NCBI GenBank assembly: GCA_946803715.1
Contig: CAMPET010000063.1
Location: 196,081 to 226,576, forward strand
Direction of reading: 5' to 3'
DNA: 30,496 nucleotides
From: Beroe ovata
Taxonomy: Eukaryota; Ctenophora; Nuda; Beroida; Beroidae
Of this stretch, positions 1 to 8,042 are shown piece after piece; within the stretch, counting starts at the first letter, position 1; each line of letters begins with the position of its first letter. The notes under the pieces are model-generated. The model ran no database searches. It was given only the letters and a program-made list of their open reading frames with translations, and was not told the DNA's origin. A program made the translations under genes and the position numbers.

Positions 1-62
1 TGTGTGTGTGTGTGTGTGTTACAGTATGTGTTACAGTATTTGTTACAGTATGTGTTACAGTT
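1..62. repeat. TG microsatellite running into a short tandem repeat
   Basis: The window opens with about nine TG dinucleotides, then several imperfect copies of a 12-13 bp unit of the form TATGTGTTACAG. It is simple-sequence DNA with no sign of coding. The repeat probably continues to the left of the window. Confidence 0.85.
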
Positions 63-729
63 TGTGCAACGATGTGGGTCCCAATTCTAACCATTTTCTG
101 CGTAAGTTTCAAGTAAAAGAGCGAACCTGAACCTAACTTTGGGTGAAAATATTCCAAAAGTTTTGTAATATTTTCACTGAAACTCAATATCTGTGGGAAC
201 ATGCTTGCACAAATATATATTTATGGCAATAAATGTCATTTAGTGACATTACACGTTACACACACAATAATAGCACTGCATTATTGACAGTTACACCCAC
301 TCTAATATTGGTAAAAGGTTAATGCCCCTATGGCTGTCATAGCTGTCAAATTTGCTACATGAACATTGAACAATGGGGAAATTGGAATTCTGCGCATTCG
401 TTGGATGAGAACATGTAGTGTTTGATGTGTTAGTTATTCTGAACAATGTCATGCGATTGTAGTAGAAATTTTGTCTCTTCTATTGAGAATTGTAGCTTGT
501 TTCTTTGTAACGCGCGACGCCGATTTTCTGTATCAACACGAGACTTTCTCAGTTACCTTGACACAAAGTTTGGCGCGTAGAGCGCGCGCGCGCGGAATAA
601 CTGAATTTCAACATTTCCAACCGTTTTGATATTTAAACCTTCGTGTTATAGTAGCAAGGGATACAGTTGTTAGTTGTAAGATCATGAGTCATTTCAAATT
701 TTCAAATGAATAATTAATGTTATTTTCAG
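63..729. other. Unassigned DNA upstream of the zinc-finger exons
   Basis: I see no supported exon here. The stretch is AT-rich apart from a CG dinucleotide run at 582-594. It must contain, or be, the intron preceding the exon at 730, because a polypyrimidine-AG acceptor ends at 729. No ATG joins that exon convincingly, so the start of the zinc-finger gene lies either unrecognised here or left of the window. Confidence 0.5.
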
Positions 730-2583
730 GGACGTTTGCATAATACCAGAAACATTGAGCCCATTCCCGCGAACTAAACCGAAGTCGAAAACGAAGAAGA
801 AGGATGGTAAGAGCAGAGAGAAGAAGACGGCGAAATCGCTGCCTCCGACTCGATTAGGCCGACCCCCTAAACGTCCACAGCACATTGACGGAATATACCA
901 GTGTGAATACTGTACCCGCACATTCCCTACACCACAAGGTATGTCACACATTCACTAGACTGACAGCATTCACTTAGCTGACAAAATTCACTAATCACTA
1001 GACCGACAGCATTCACTTTACAGTCAAAGCAACCACTTTACTGATAACATTCACCTAGCTGACAACAGTCACAGTAATCACTTTACTGACATCATCCACT
1101 TAGCTGACAACATTCAGTAATGGCTTCACTGACAACAGTCACCTAACTGTCAACAGCCTCAACACTCACTTGAGTGACAACACGCACCTCACTCACAAAA
1201 ATCACTTCGATTACAAGAGCCAATTAACAGTTAACTGACAACAGTAACTTCACTGACAGCAGTCAGAACTTCTCACAAAACATTTACTACACTGAAAACA
1301 TTGTCCTTATTGACCACATTCACTTCATCTATACAATATGCTTATTGTGGATGATAACCTGACATCCCTCAGGCATACAGTCTCATATCACACTGTCACA
1401 TGCCAACATGCAGACAGAGGAGGAATTTGACAGGTCAACGGGAATGCACAAGTGTCAATTCTGTCGACGTCTATTCCCACAGGTAAACCAGCCAGTGATT
1501 CAGTAGTACCTTGCTCCGTAGTTCCGGGTCTCTCAATTAAAACTTATCTGGATCTCAATGTTCATTGTTCATTCAGGAACACGGGCTGAAGACACACATA
1601 TCATGTACCCACCTGCAAAAAGTTTACAAATGCCCAGAGTGCGGCAAGGGCTTCCCCAAGAAGTATGCCATGATCAGACACCGATCAACACACGTAAACA
1701 AAGACTTCATGCCCCAGAAATGCCCCTACTGTGATGTCATGGTTTCAGTTAGGTAAGATGATGTTTTCAGTGTTCAGTGCTCAAGCTCCTGCCACACTAT
1801 AGTGTAGCAGGAGCTTGAGTTAATTCTCACCCATGAGGTGCGTATTAGGCCACATTTCTCGAGGCGAAGCCGAGTGAAATTTGGGTAACACACACACAAC
1901 GGGTGTGAAGTAACTATGTTATCTAACCCTTGGAAGGCAAGCTACTGTTACCGCTGCATTTCAACATTTCACTTTTGAGATATCCTCGAAAGATAGATAG
2001 AACATTGTTGCACAACTGGAACACAATAACACGTCATAACTCATAATGAACCATTCCATGACAGGTACTTCAAGTCTCACATCTTCACTCGACACTTGTA
2101 CAAAACGTTCAAGTGTGAAGACTGCCACCAGACGTTCAACGATCAGGAACAGTTTCATAAGCATCTCTGGACTCACCCCATGAAGAAATATCGATGCGAG
2201 CAGTGTCCCATGAGTTTTAATGCCGGATACAAACTGGAAAACCATCAGAAATCCCATGAGGTGAGACCTAGAGGTTTTGGGATTAGAAATTTTTAAGTTA
2301 TCTCCTGATGATAAACTTTCAATAAGTTGCGTCTCCCGGGCCGCTAGCTCTCGTGAGGGTCTCGACTCTCGATAGGGCTAACGTTCTGATTCGAGACTCT
2401 ATCGAGACGTTAGCTCTCAACGGTTCTGCGCAGGCTGACGAGAAAACTGCGAAGAGGATCAAAGCGAACGTAATCCACCAACACGAGGAGGAAGTGGAAG
2501 AGGAGGAGGAAGTTATTGAGACCTCGGCAGAGGAATATGACGAGGAGATCACATTTCAGGACGGGAGTCTGATCATCTCCTGA
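730..2583 (+). CDS. C2H2 zinc-finger protein, 5' end missing (five exons)
   Basis: Proposed exons are 730-938, 1373-1482, 1577-1752, 2065-2260 and 2434-2583, each with AG/GT borders and consistent phase; they encode about 279 residues and a stop. The first exon is very basic (KTKKKDGKSREKK) and carries an AT-hook-like RLGRPPKRP. Six C2H2 fingers follow: CEYC..HITLSH, CQFC..HISCTH, CPEC..HRSTH, CPYC..HIFTRH, CEDC..HLWTH and CEQC..HQKSH. Finger 4 has 11 rather than 12 residues between its second Cys and first His. The last exon is a highly acidic tail. C2H2 arrays with an AT-hook usually bind DNA in the nucleus; that role is inferred, and the orthologue is not recognised. The first exon starts mid-codon, so the initiator lies upstream. 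The acceptor of the last exon (AG at 2432-2433) was chosen for phase and pyrimidine content and is the least certain border. Confidence 0.8.
955..1325. repeat. Degenerate tandem repeat in the zinc-finger gene intron
   Basis: Most of the first intron is made of diverged copies of a roughly 18-24 bp unit resembling CACTTTACTGACAACAGT and CACTTAGCTGACAACATT. Units have drifted in length and sequence, as in an old minisatellite. No coding is seen. Confidence 0.6.
1780..1819. repeat. 40-bp near-perfect palindrome (intronic hairpin)
   Basis: CTCAAGCTCCTGCCACACTA at 1780-1799 is mirrored by TAGTGTAGCAGGAGCTTGAG at 1800-1819 with one mismatch and essentially no loop. It lies 28 bp after the donor of the third zinc-finger exon and would form a strong hairpin in DNA or pre-mRNA. 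It may be a tiny MITE remnant. Confidence 0.8.
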
Positions 2584-2621
2584 TCATCTCCTGATCATCT
2601 CCTGATCATCTCCTGATCATC
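2570..2621. repeat. 11-bp tandem repeat spanning the zinc-finger stop codon
   Basis: There are four exact copies of TGATCATCTCC (2570-2580, 2581-2591, 2592-2602, 2603-2613) and a partial fifth. The stop codon TGA at 2581-2583 is the first three bases of copy two. Confidence 0.9.
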
Positions 2622-3113
2622 GCACGGGGAGAGTACATTCGCCCTACTATAACAGTTGTGTCATGCTAGACTGTTACTTAATATAGACTCGCTGAGGAAA
2701 TGGTACGAAAATATTTGTCTCAATTATATGAGTCAATGACATGAATTGCTGTAGCAGTAGCTCGATTCGTGGCGCAAATGGTTCCGAATTACGAATATAT
2801 CCAGATTTGTAATTAGTTTAAGTCGTCATTAACAATAACAATCTCAATAACAAGATATCAGCTCTAACTACGATTGAGAGTTTTTATCGCGATATTCATC
2901 ATTTAAGGGTTATCCTTTTCCACCAGCCAATCTCCTTCGCATGCATCCTCAAACTTGAAAAGTTTGTGACCCTTGCCTTCACTGTTTTCCATCTTCTCAA
3001 TTTCAAGCATTACAACGCTTACTTTCTTAATATCAAATAAGTATTAATTGATATTGATAACATTTACAACAACATTAGAGATAGTGTTATGATATGTCTT
3101 TATTAAGTGAACA
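2622..3113. other. Downstream of the zinc-finger gene, no gene seen
   Basis: AT-rich, with stop codons frequent in all frames. It should contain the 3' UTR and end of the zinc-finger transcript, but I find no AATAAA that marks it. Confidence 0.4.
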
Positions 3114-3432
3114 CTATGGTGGATCAGGAGGGTCACACGGAAAAATATAATTTGACCCTCCTGATTCATACAAGTGGATCACAGAGTTCACCTAGAGTGA
3201 CCCTTTTGATCCACGTTGCGCTTCCCTGGGGTCAAATTGGATTTAAGTGACCCTTCTGATCCACGTAAGGTCGATCAGGAGGGTCACCGAATTTCGAATT
3301 GACCCCAGAGAAGCGCACGTGGATCAGGAGGGTCACCTAAGGTGAACTCTGTGATCCACGTCTATGGATCCGAAGGGTCAAATTCTATTTTTCCGAGATA
3401 AAATTCTGTGTGAGCCTCCTGATCCACCATAG
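3114..3432. mobile_element. Foldback/MITE-like element with internal GGGTCA repeats
   Basis: The ends CTATGGTGGATCAGGAGGGT and its inverse (ending CCACCATAG at 3432) form terminal inverted repeats, and the arms remain complementary inward to a centre near 3270. The motif GGATCAGGAGGGTCAC or its inverse occurs about eight times, near 3121, 3162, 3210, 3250, 3274, 3321, 3365 and 3413. No open reading frame of note is present, so it would be non-autonomous. I could not identify a target-site duplication. Confidence 0.75.
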
Positions 3433-3767
3433 AGCACAACTGTTATTCATGTACATCTCTCCATCAAATTCAATCATAAGTACATATACAGCGTCTTTAC
3501 GCGGTACGTACTGATTTGAAATTGGACTGCACGAAGTGTAACTTAAAGTTTAACAGGAAGTGTGAGACATAAAATGGATAATTGATATTGAATACAATTT
3601 GAACTTAGCTTGGAGTTGAATCATATAAATTCAAAAGCTAATTCTAAATTCAATTTCCATAGACCCATACCGTATCATTATAATCACTCGCCCTTATTAA
3701 ATTGTTTGAAAATTCTTATTTTTGTCTCTTTTTCGGTAAAAACAGACATGAATCGACGTATTTTTAG
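3433..3767. other. No gene seen between two foldback elements
   Basis: AT-rich DNA with no splice-framed coding signal. Short reading frames at its right end run into the GC-rich repeat and have repeat composition. Confidence 0.4.
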
Positions 3768-4056
3768 TGTGCACACGTTGCGCGCCCCTGTTCTACTCAG
3801 TGAACTGAAAAGACGTAGAACTAGAACTAGAAGTAGAAAGGAGACGCGCAGTGCGCGCGGAGTATTTGGGTCACGCAGCGCGGGAACAATTTTTAGGCGC
3901 TGATTCCGAATCACCCCATGTCATGTGTTGTAGGGTTAAAATGCGACAAAAATAAAATTGATTTTACGTGACTAGACATGAGTCATGCATTATTGTTCCC
4001 GCGCTGCGTGACCCAAATACTCCGCGCGCGCTGCGCGTCTCCGTTCAGTTCACTGA

Positions 4057-4117
4057 TAGTAGACGGCCAAATAGTTTACCCATGGNAGCCATGGGTAAAC
4101 TAATTGGCCGTCTACTA
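4057..4117. mobile_element. Nested palindromic insertion with TGA target duplication
   Basis: TAGTAGACGGCCAA at the left is mirrored by TTGGCCGTCTACTA at the right, and the arms continue to CCATGG and CCATGG around an N at 4086. It interrupts the right arm of the GC-rich foldback: the uninterrupted sequence, seen in the other arm, reads through CACTGAGTAG. TGA is present on both sides (4054-4056 and 4118-4120), as a 3-bp target-site duplication. Because the N may stand for a gap, the true element may be longer than 61 bp. Confidence 0.75.
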
Positions 4118-4148
4118 TGAGTAGAGCAGTCTACTATGAGTAGAGCAG
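4111..4148. repeat. Exact 19-bp tandem duplication
   Basis: TCTACTATGAGTAGAGCAG occurs at 4111-4129 and again at 4130-4148. It joins the end of the nested palindrome to its flank, so it arose after that insertion, or is an assembly effect of the neighbouring N. Confidence 0.85.
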
Positions 4149-4354
4149 GGGCGCGCAACGTGTGCACATGCATTATGATCAAATTAGGGCGATAGATTCA
4201 GTGAAAGCACAAAACATTGCATCGTTCTTCGATAAAGGCGCGCACAAGAAACAGTTGCAGTCGCATGGAGAGCTCAAATTACATCCGGTAAGTCAAATAT
4301 TGCCATTACGCGGCGTCCACGACGGCCGACGCGGGTAGAAACTCAACTTCTTTC

Positions 4355-4435
4355 TTGTCAGATGTTGCCTGACCTGTTTATCGCGCGCCGCGCGCGCGCG
4401 TGAAACAGAGGTCAGAGCAGATAAAATCTGACAAC
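4355..4435. repeat. Imperfect inverted repeat around a CGCG-rich loop
   Basis: TTGTCAGATGTTGCCTGACC on the left is imperfectly mirrored by GGTCAGAGCAGATAAAATCT followed by GACAA on the right, around a CGCGCG-rich centre at 4381-4401. It is probably another member of the local foldback family; boundaries are uncertain. Confidence 0.5.
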
Positions 4436-4535
4436 TTTTTTTGTCGCGCAGCGTGACCCCGGACCCGAATTCTCCGTGCGCGCGCGCTGCACGGCTACGT
4501 GATCTGATTAGGGTTTGGGTCAGTGTCATTGTATG

Positions 4536-4631
4536 TTGTAGGATTTTACCCTACCGTCGGTGCGCGCGATTTTCAATCCGCCATTGCCAGGGATAAAATC
4601 CCGCCAGCAAGGGTAGGGTGAAATCCTACAA
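4536..4631. mobile_element. Mutator-like MITE, copy 1 (96 bp)
   Basis: Terminal inverted repeats TTGTAGGATTTTACCCTACC and, at the other end, GGTAGGGTGAAATCCTACAA pair with one mismatch over 20 bp. The element is flanked by a perfect 9-bp direct repeat CATTGTATG (4527-4535 and 4632-4640). A 9-bp target duplication is typical of the Mutator superfamily, so that assignment is an inference. It has no coding capacity. Confidence 0.85.
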
Positions 4632-4689
4632 CATTGTATGGAAAATGGAAGTATAGTACCTTGTAGGTTAGAGTCAGTGTTGCGCGTTG

Positions 4690-4784
4690 GTGTGCACACG
4701 TTGCGCGCCCCTGTTCTACTCAGTGAACTGAAAAGTCGTAGAGACGCGCAGCGCGGAGTATTTGGGTCACGCAGCGCGGGAACA
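4690..4784 (+). repeat. Solo arm of the GC-rich foldback family
   Basis: GTGTGCACACGTTGCGCGCC followed by CTGTTCTACTCAGTGAACTG repeats the left arm at 3768-3890, then skips about 25 bp present there before resuming at the GACGCGCAG block and ending GCGCGGGAACA. Confidence 0.8.
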
Positions 4785-4817
4785 CAGTGTTGGGCTTTGG
4801 ATGTGTCATTGGGTCAT

Positions 4818-4895
4818 TTGTAGGATTTACCCTACCGTCGGTGCAGGTGCGAGCAATTCTCATCCCGTCAGCAAGGGTAGGGTGAAATCCTACAA
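4818..4895. mobile_element. Mutator-like MITE, copy 2 (78 bp)
   Basis: This has the same ends as the copy at 4536-4631 (TTGTAGGATTTACCCTACC and GGTAGGGTGAAATCCTACAA) and also shares the adjoining CGTCGGTGC and CAGCAAGG segments. The flanks TTGGGTCAT (4809-4817) and ATGGGTCAT (4896-4904) match at 8 of 9 positions, consistent with an aged 9-bp target duplication. A third isolated right end (AGGGTAGGAAGTAATCCTAC) lies at about 4977-4996. Confidence 0.8.
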
Positions 4896-5032
4896 ATGGG
4901 TCATGGAATCAAAAAAACGTAAGTCACATCACACGTGATAAAATCAGGGCGATGGATTTAGTAAGAGCCCGATAAGAGGGTAGGAAGTAATCCTACAAGA
5001 TAAAATAGCATTGCACTGTACATGTTGATATA

Positions 5033-5083
5033 ATGAATTATAATGTGTCATGAATTATAATGTGCAATGAATTATAATGTGTA
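5033..5083. repeat. Three 17-bp tandem units
   Basis: ATGAATTATAATGTG plus two bases is repeated three times in a row (5033-5049, 5050-5066, 5067-5083). Simple AT-rich tandem repeat without coding. Confidence 0.8.
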
Positions 5084-6370
5084 CAATTAAATGTACATTC
5101 TTCCTATACACTATAGTACAAGAGAGAGCAATCAGAAATGTAATCAAAGCAGTATATCTCCAGTTCAATATAAAATATAACAGTAGTAGCAGTAAGTAGC
5201 GGGTGTCCATACAATGCACATTTTCTTTCAAAATCAGCTGAAGCTAAATCCCCTAACTCATGCAAAATCCTCTAAGAGTTGTGATTTGTAAACCTAGATT
5301 AGAATACAGTTACTGGGAGGTAAGTATCTAATTTGATAATTGACAAATAGAAGAAGGATATAATTACTTAGTTATCAAAGTTAAGTCCAATAACCATCTT
5401 ACTGAAAATCCTTCTGTAGCAAAAAATAAGGGGATTTTGAGCACACTGCAGTTAGTGCATAACTAAATGTGGGGCTAGTATATCAAATAAGAAATTAAAA
5501 GTAAGTTAGCTAACCAGAATTGTACTTGCATTGCCATTTGGCAAGTGCTTTATTCCCCTCCCTGCCAGCACCCGGAGTAGAGTGAATTTTTGAAAATTTT
5601 AAACTGCAATTCACAATCACTAATTTGGATTAGTGAAATTCTCATTATTCCATAGAAGTTGCCTGAGACTACTCCACATCATTGTATAAAATATATAATG
5701 TCAAGTGGCGGCTGGCAGATGCCATCTGGATTGCAATGGTAGCTCCACGTAGTCACATTCTCAAAGTTCTTACCCATTGGCCATTGTTGTTGGATATTTG
5801 CAATTTATTGGACTGAACAACGATGCCTGTTGAGTACAGTGTACACTGTATACACAAATTTGAATGTGACCCACCAGTATCTACATTTCTTTGAAAATTC
5901 ACTAAACAGAGAATAACTTAGGACATGGCCTAAGGTATTGCTGATCGGCCAGAAATGAAAGCCTCTGATTGACTATGTGTAGAAACTTTATCTGCCATAG
6001 CAACCACAGTGATTTACAGTGTTGACACATTTTGCTCATCTCTGCTATCCCTTCTCCATTACCTTTTTGTAAAACAAAAAGCTAAAATGGTGACTGGTGA
6101 TTGGGGAGGGAAAAATAAGCAAAAATTTCTGCATCTTTGCTAAGGTTTTTTCTTCTTATGTTGGTACTTCTGTTGCTCTAAAAGCTGCTGAAGCATCAGA
6201 TGGCTGTCCCCCAGTCTGCTTTTGAAGGTACCTGCTGTTTGTTATTTTGGGTTAATCTTAGCTTGCAGAACAGACCGGTCAAAATATTGATAGTAACTAC
6301 TACAACGTTGGTACAATGCTAGTACATGCTACTGATAGTGATATCAGTAGCATGTTCTATAGCACTGGTA
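5084..6370. other. 1.3 kb without a recognised gene
   Basis: AT-rich sequence with stops in every frame. The only structure I see is a palindrome near 6324-6356 (ACATGCTACTGATA / TATCAGTAGCATGT) and a short CAGTGTACACTG palindrome near 5839-5850. Confidence 0.4.
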
Positions 6371-6509
6371 CTCCTTCACAAAACACTTAAACATACACTT
6401 AGGAAGGCATACATAGCAATTCATTAATGTGGTAGGACATCTTTGTCCATCTAAGCTGTCCTAACTTCCATTTAGAAATTCCTAATGGCTTAAGTGTTTT
6501 GTGAAGGAG
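6371..6509. mobile_element. 139-bp MITE-like element with 20-bp perfect ends
   Basis: CTCCTTCACAAAACACTTAA at 6371-6390 is exactly mirrored by TTAAGTGTTTTGTGAAGGAG at 6490-6509. The interior is about 100 bp, AT-rich and non-coding. I could not recognise a target-site duplication, so the superfamily is unknown. Confidence 0.8.
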
Positions 6510-7372
6510 CCCCTGAAGCATACCTTTTTCCCAGTGGTTCCATTCTGATAGAAGTATCGTTATTCTTTTCAAGTCTTCTATCTTCCTGGTGAAAATTCAA
6601 AATATACATGATACGTACTATAAAAGTGTAAATTTCAACTGTCAAATATCATGACATGTGACATTCTGACAAGAGCCTCAGTTTCATTGTTTCATTGCTG
6701 AGTCTCTGTTGCAGGATCCCTGATGATCCCCCATAACACCCTACTGACAAATGTCCAATAAGATCGCTTTTCACTTTTCAGACGCCATTATTAAGATTGA
6801 GGAGTGAGGATGGAAGAAATCAGAAAGTGGTCAGAATGCTGGTCATCTATATAATGATTTGGTTGTTTGTTTTTTATCTGTATGTCTGTTTGTCACAAAT
6901 GGAGTGTGTAGCAGTGTTGCACATGCAGATTTTAACTGAAAGTGCACGTTGCCATGGACACGTGCTACTACTGTAATAGTGAACTGGGAGCTTATTTCTG
7001 ATGATGATGCTTTGTTTTCATTGACGTTTTTAGGAACAATGCAGGTGCTGATCGGAGTAACGATCACATATCTCTTGAGTTGCTGCATCTACACTGCGTG
7101 TGTTTTTCTAAATCACGGCAAAATGCGAAGTTTTGAGAATATGTGCTTATCTGGAGGAATAACAGAGTTGTGAAAAGTGCTCCTTCATAAAATCTTCGTT
7201 CCAAATAAGAATGGAAGAATATCATTCTCATAGGAACGTCATGTGTAGCTATCGTTTTGAATTTACGTCCTGTTGTTATGTCCAATGGGCCGTGTTTCAC
7301 GTCCACTTGACGGGTTTGCTAGTTGATAAATAAATTCCTATATTTAGGAATACCTAACTTTGAGACAGGCAT
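6510..7372. other. Intergenic, no supported gene
   Basis: Several 60-80 codon reading frames exist on both strands between 6843 and 7306, but they overlap one another, lack splice context and match no family I know. I treat the stretch as non-coding. Confidence 0.4.
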
Positions 7373-7925
7373 TTTTTCCGGGGCGGAAGGCCTCGACAAG
7401 CAAAGCGAGCAAGCCATGGCAGGGGGATTGGGGGCCAGCCCCCATTGGGGTCCAGGGGCCCCAAAATAGAGTGTTGTAGACGGAATCTGGTATTAAAGAA
7501 AATATCACAGTAACTGAACAAGATGAGCAAAAGTTATGCAAGAGTGAAGACCTAAAGAAAATGCGGTGATCAGAGGCATCAGATTCTCATTTAAATTGCA
7601 GAATACGTGGCTTTTATTGTTCGTCCTATCAATGGAAAGTTTTAGGGCACTGTCCCGATATGAGATATTCAAAGGTACTGAAAGAAAAGCAGAAAATCAT
7701 CGATACTCAGGAGCAGGGGTCTGGGGGCGAAGCCCCTAGAAGCCAGACGTTAAGTTCTGTTCAATAGGGTGAAATCCTTCAAAATAATCTTCTTATTGCT
7801 TTGTTACAATGGAAATAAACGAGTCTTGGGGCACTGCCCTGATAAACAATGACATCATATCGGATGCCAGACGTTAAGGTATGTATGAAAGGGCGAAGTC
7901 CTTGAAAATTTCAGAGGTCCAATTT
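7373..7925. repeat. Duplicated non-coding repeat modules
   Basis: Two related modules lie in the same orientation. The first (about 7610-7785) contains GGGCACTGTCCCGATA, then GCCAGACGTTAAG and a GGGTGAAATCCTTCAAAAT tail. The second (about 7790-7910) contains GGGCACTGCCCTGATA, GCCAGACGTTAAG and GGGCGAAGTCCTTGAAAAT. The left part, 7376-7480, holds GGGGCGGAAGGCC and GGGGGCCAGCCCCC palindromes, and GGGGGCGAAGCCCC occurs at 7724-7737. This looks like dispersed repeat DNA of unknown class. It lies just beyond the 3' end of the receptor gene and may overlap its 3' UTR. Confidence 0.6.
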
Positions 7926-8042
7926 TTCCNCCTCTACATGCCTGCTTTGAGAACAGTGTTCTGAAAGTGATCAAAAAGGGTTTCATCGGATGGGACAAAG
8001 GGCATTTTGATAGGTACCTAGGGCTACCCAATTAAGTTGGAA

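Larger units (their letters stand above)
3768..4168. mobile_element. GC-rich foldback element, about 125-bp inverted arms
   Basis: The left arm 3768-3890 starts TGTGCACACGTTGCGCGCCC and ends near GCGCGGGAACAAT. The right arm 3991-4168 is its reverse complement, enlarged by a nested insertion. About 100 bp of AT-rich spacer separates them. CGCG-rich blocks stand out from the AT-rich surroundings. A solo copy of the arm at 4690-4784 shows this is a family. No transposase is encoded. Confidence 0.75.

Noticed and set aside
3610-4823. Arg-rich frames of 61-97 codons in the foldback region
   Set aside because: They translate the CGCG-rich repeat arms and recur on both strands; no splice or family support.
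6843-7541. Short frames on both strands between the repeats and the receptor gene
   Set aside because: They overlap each other, lack start or splice context and match no known family.
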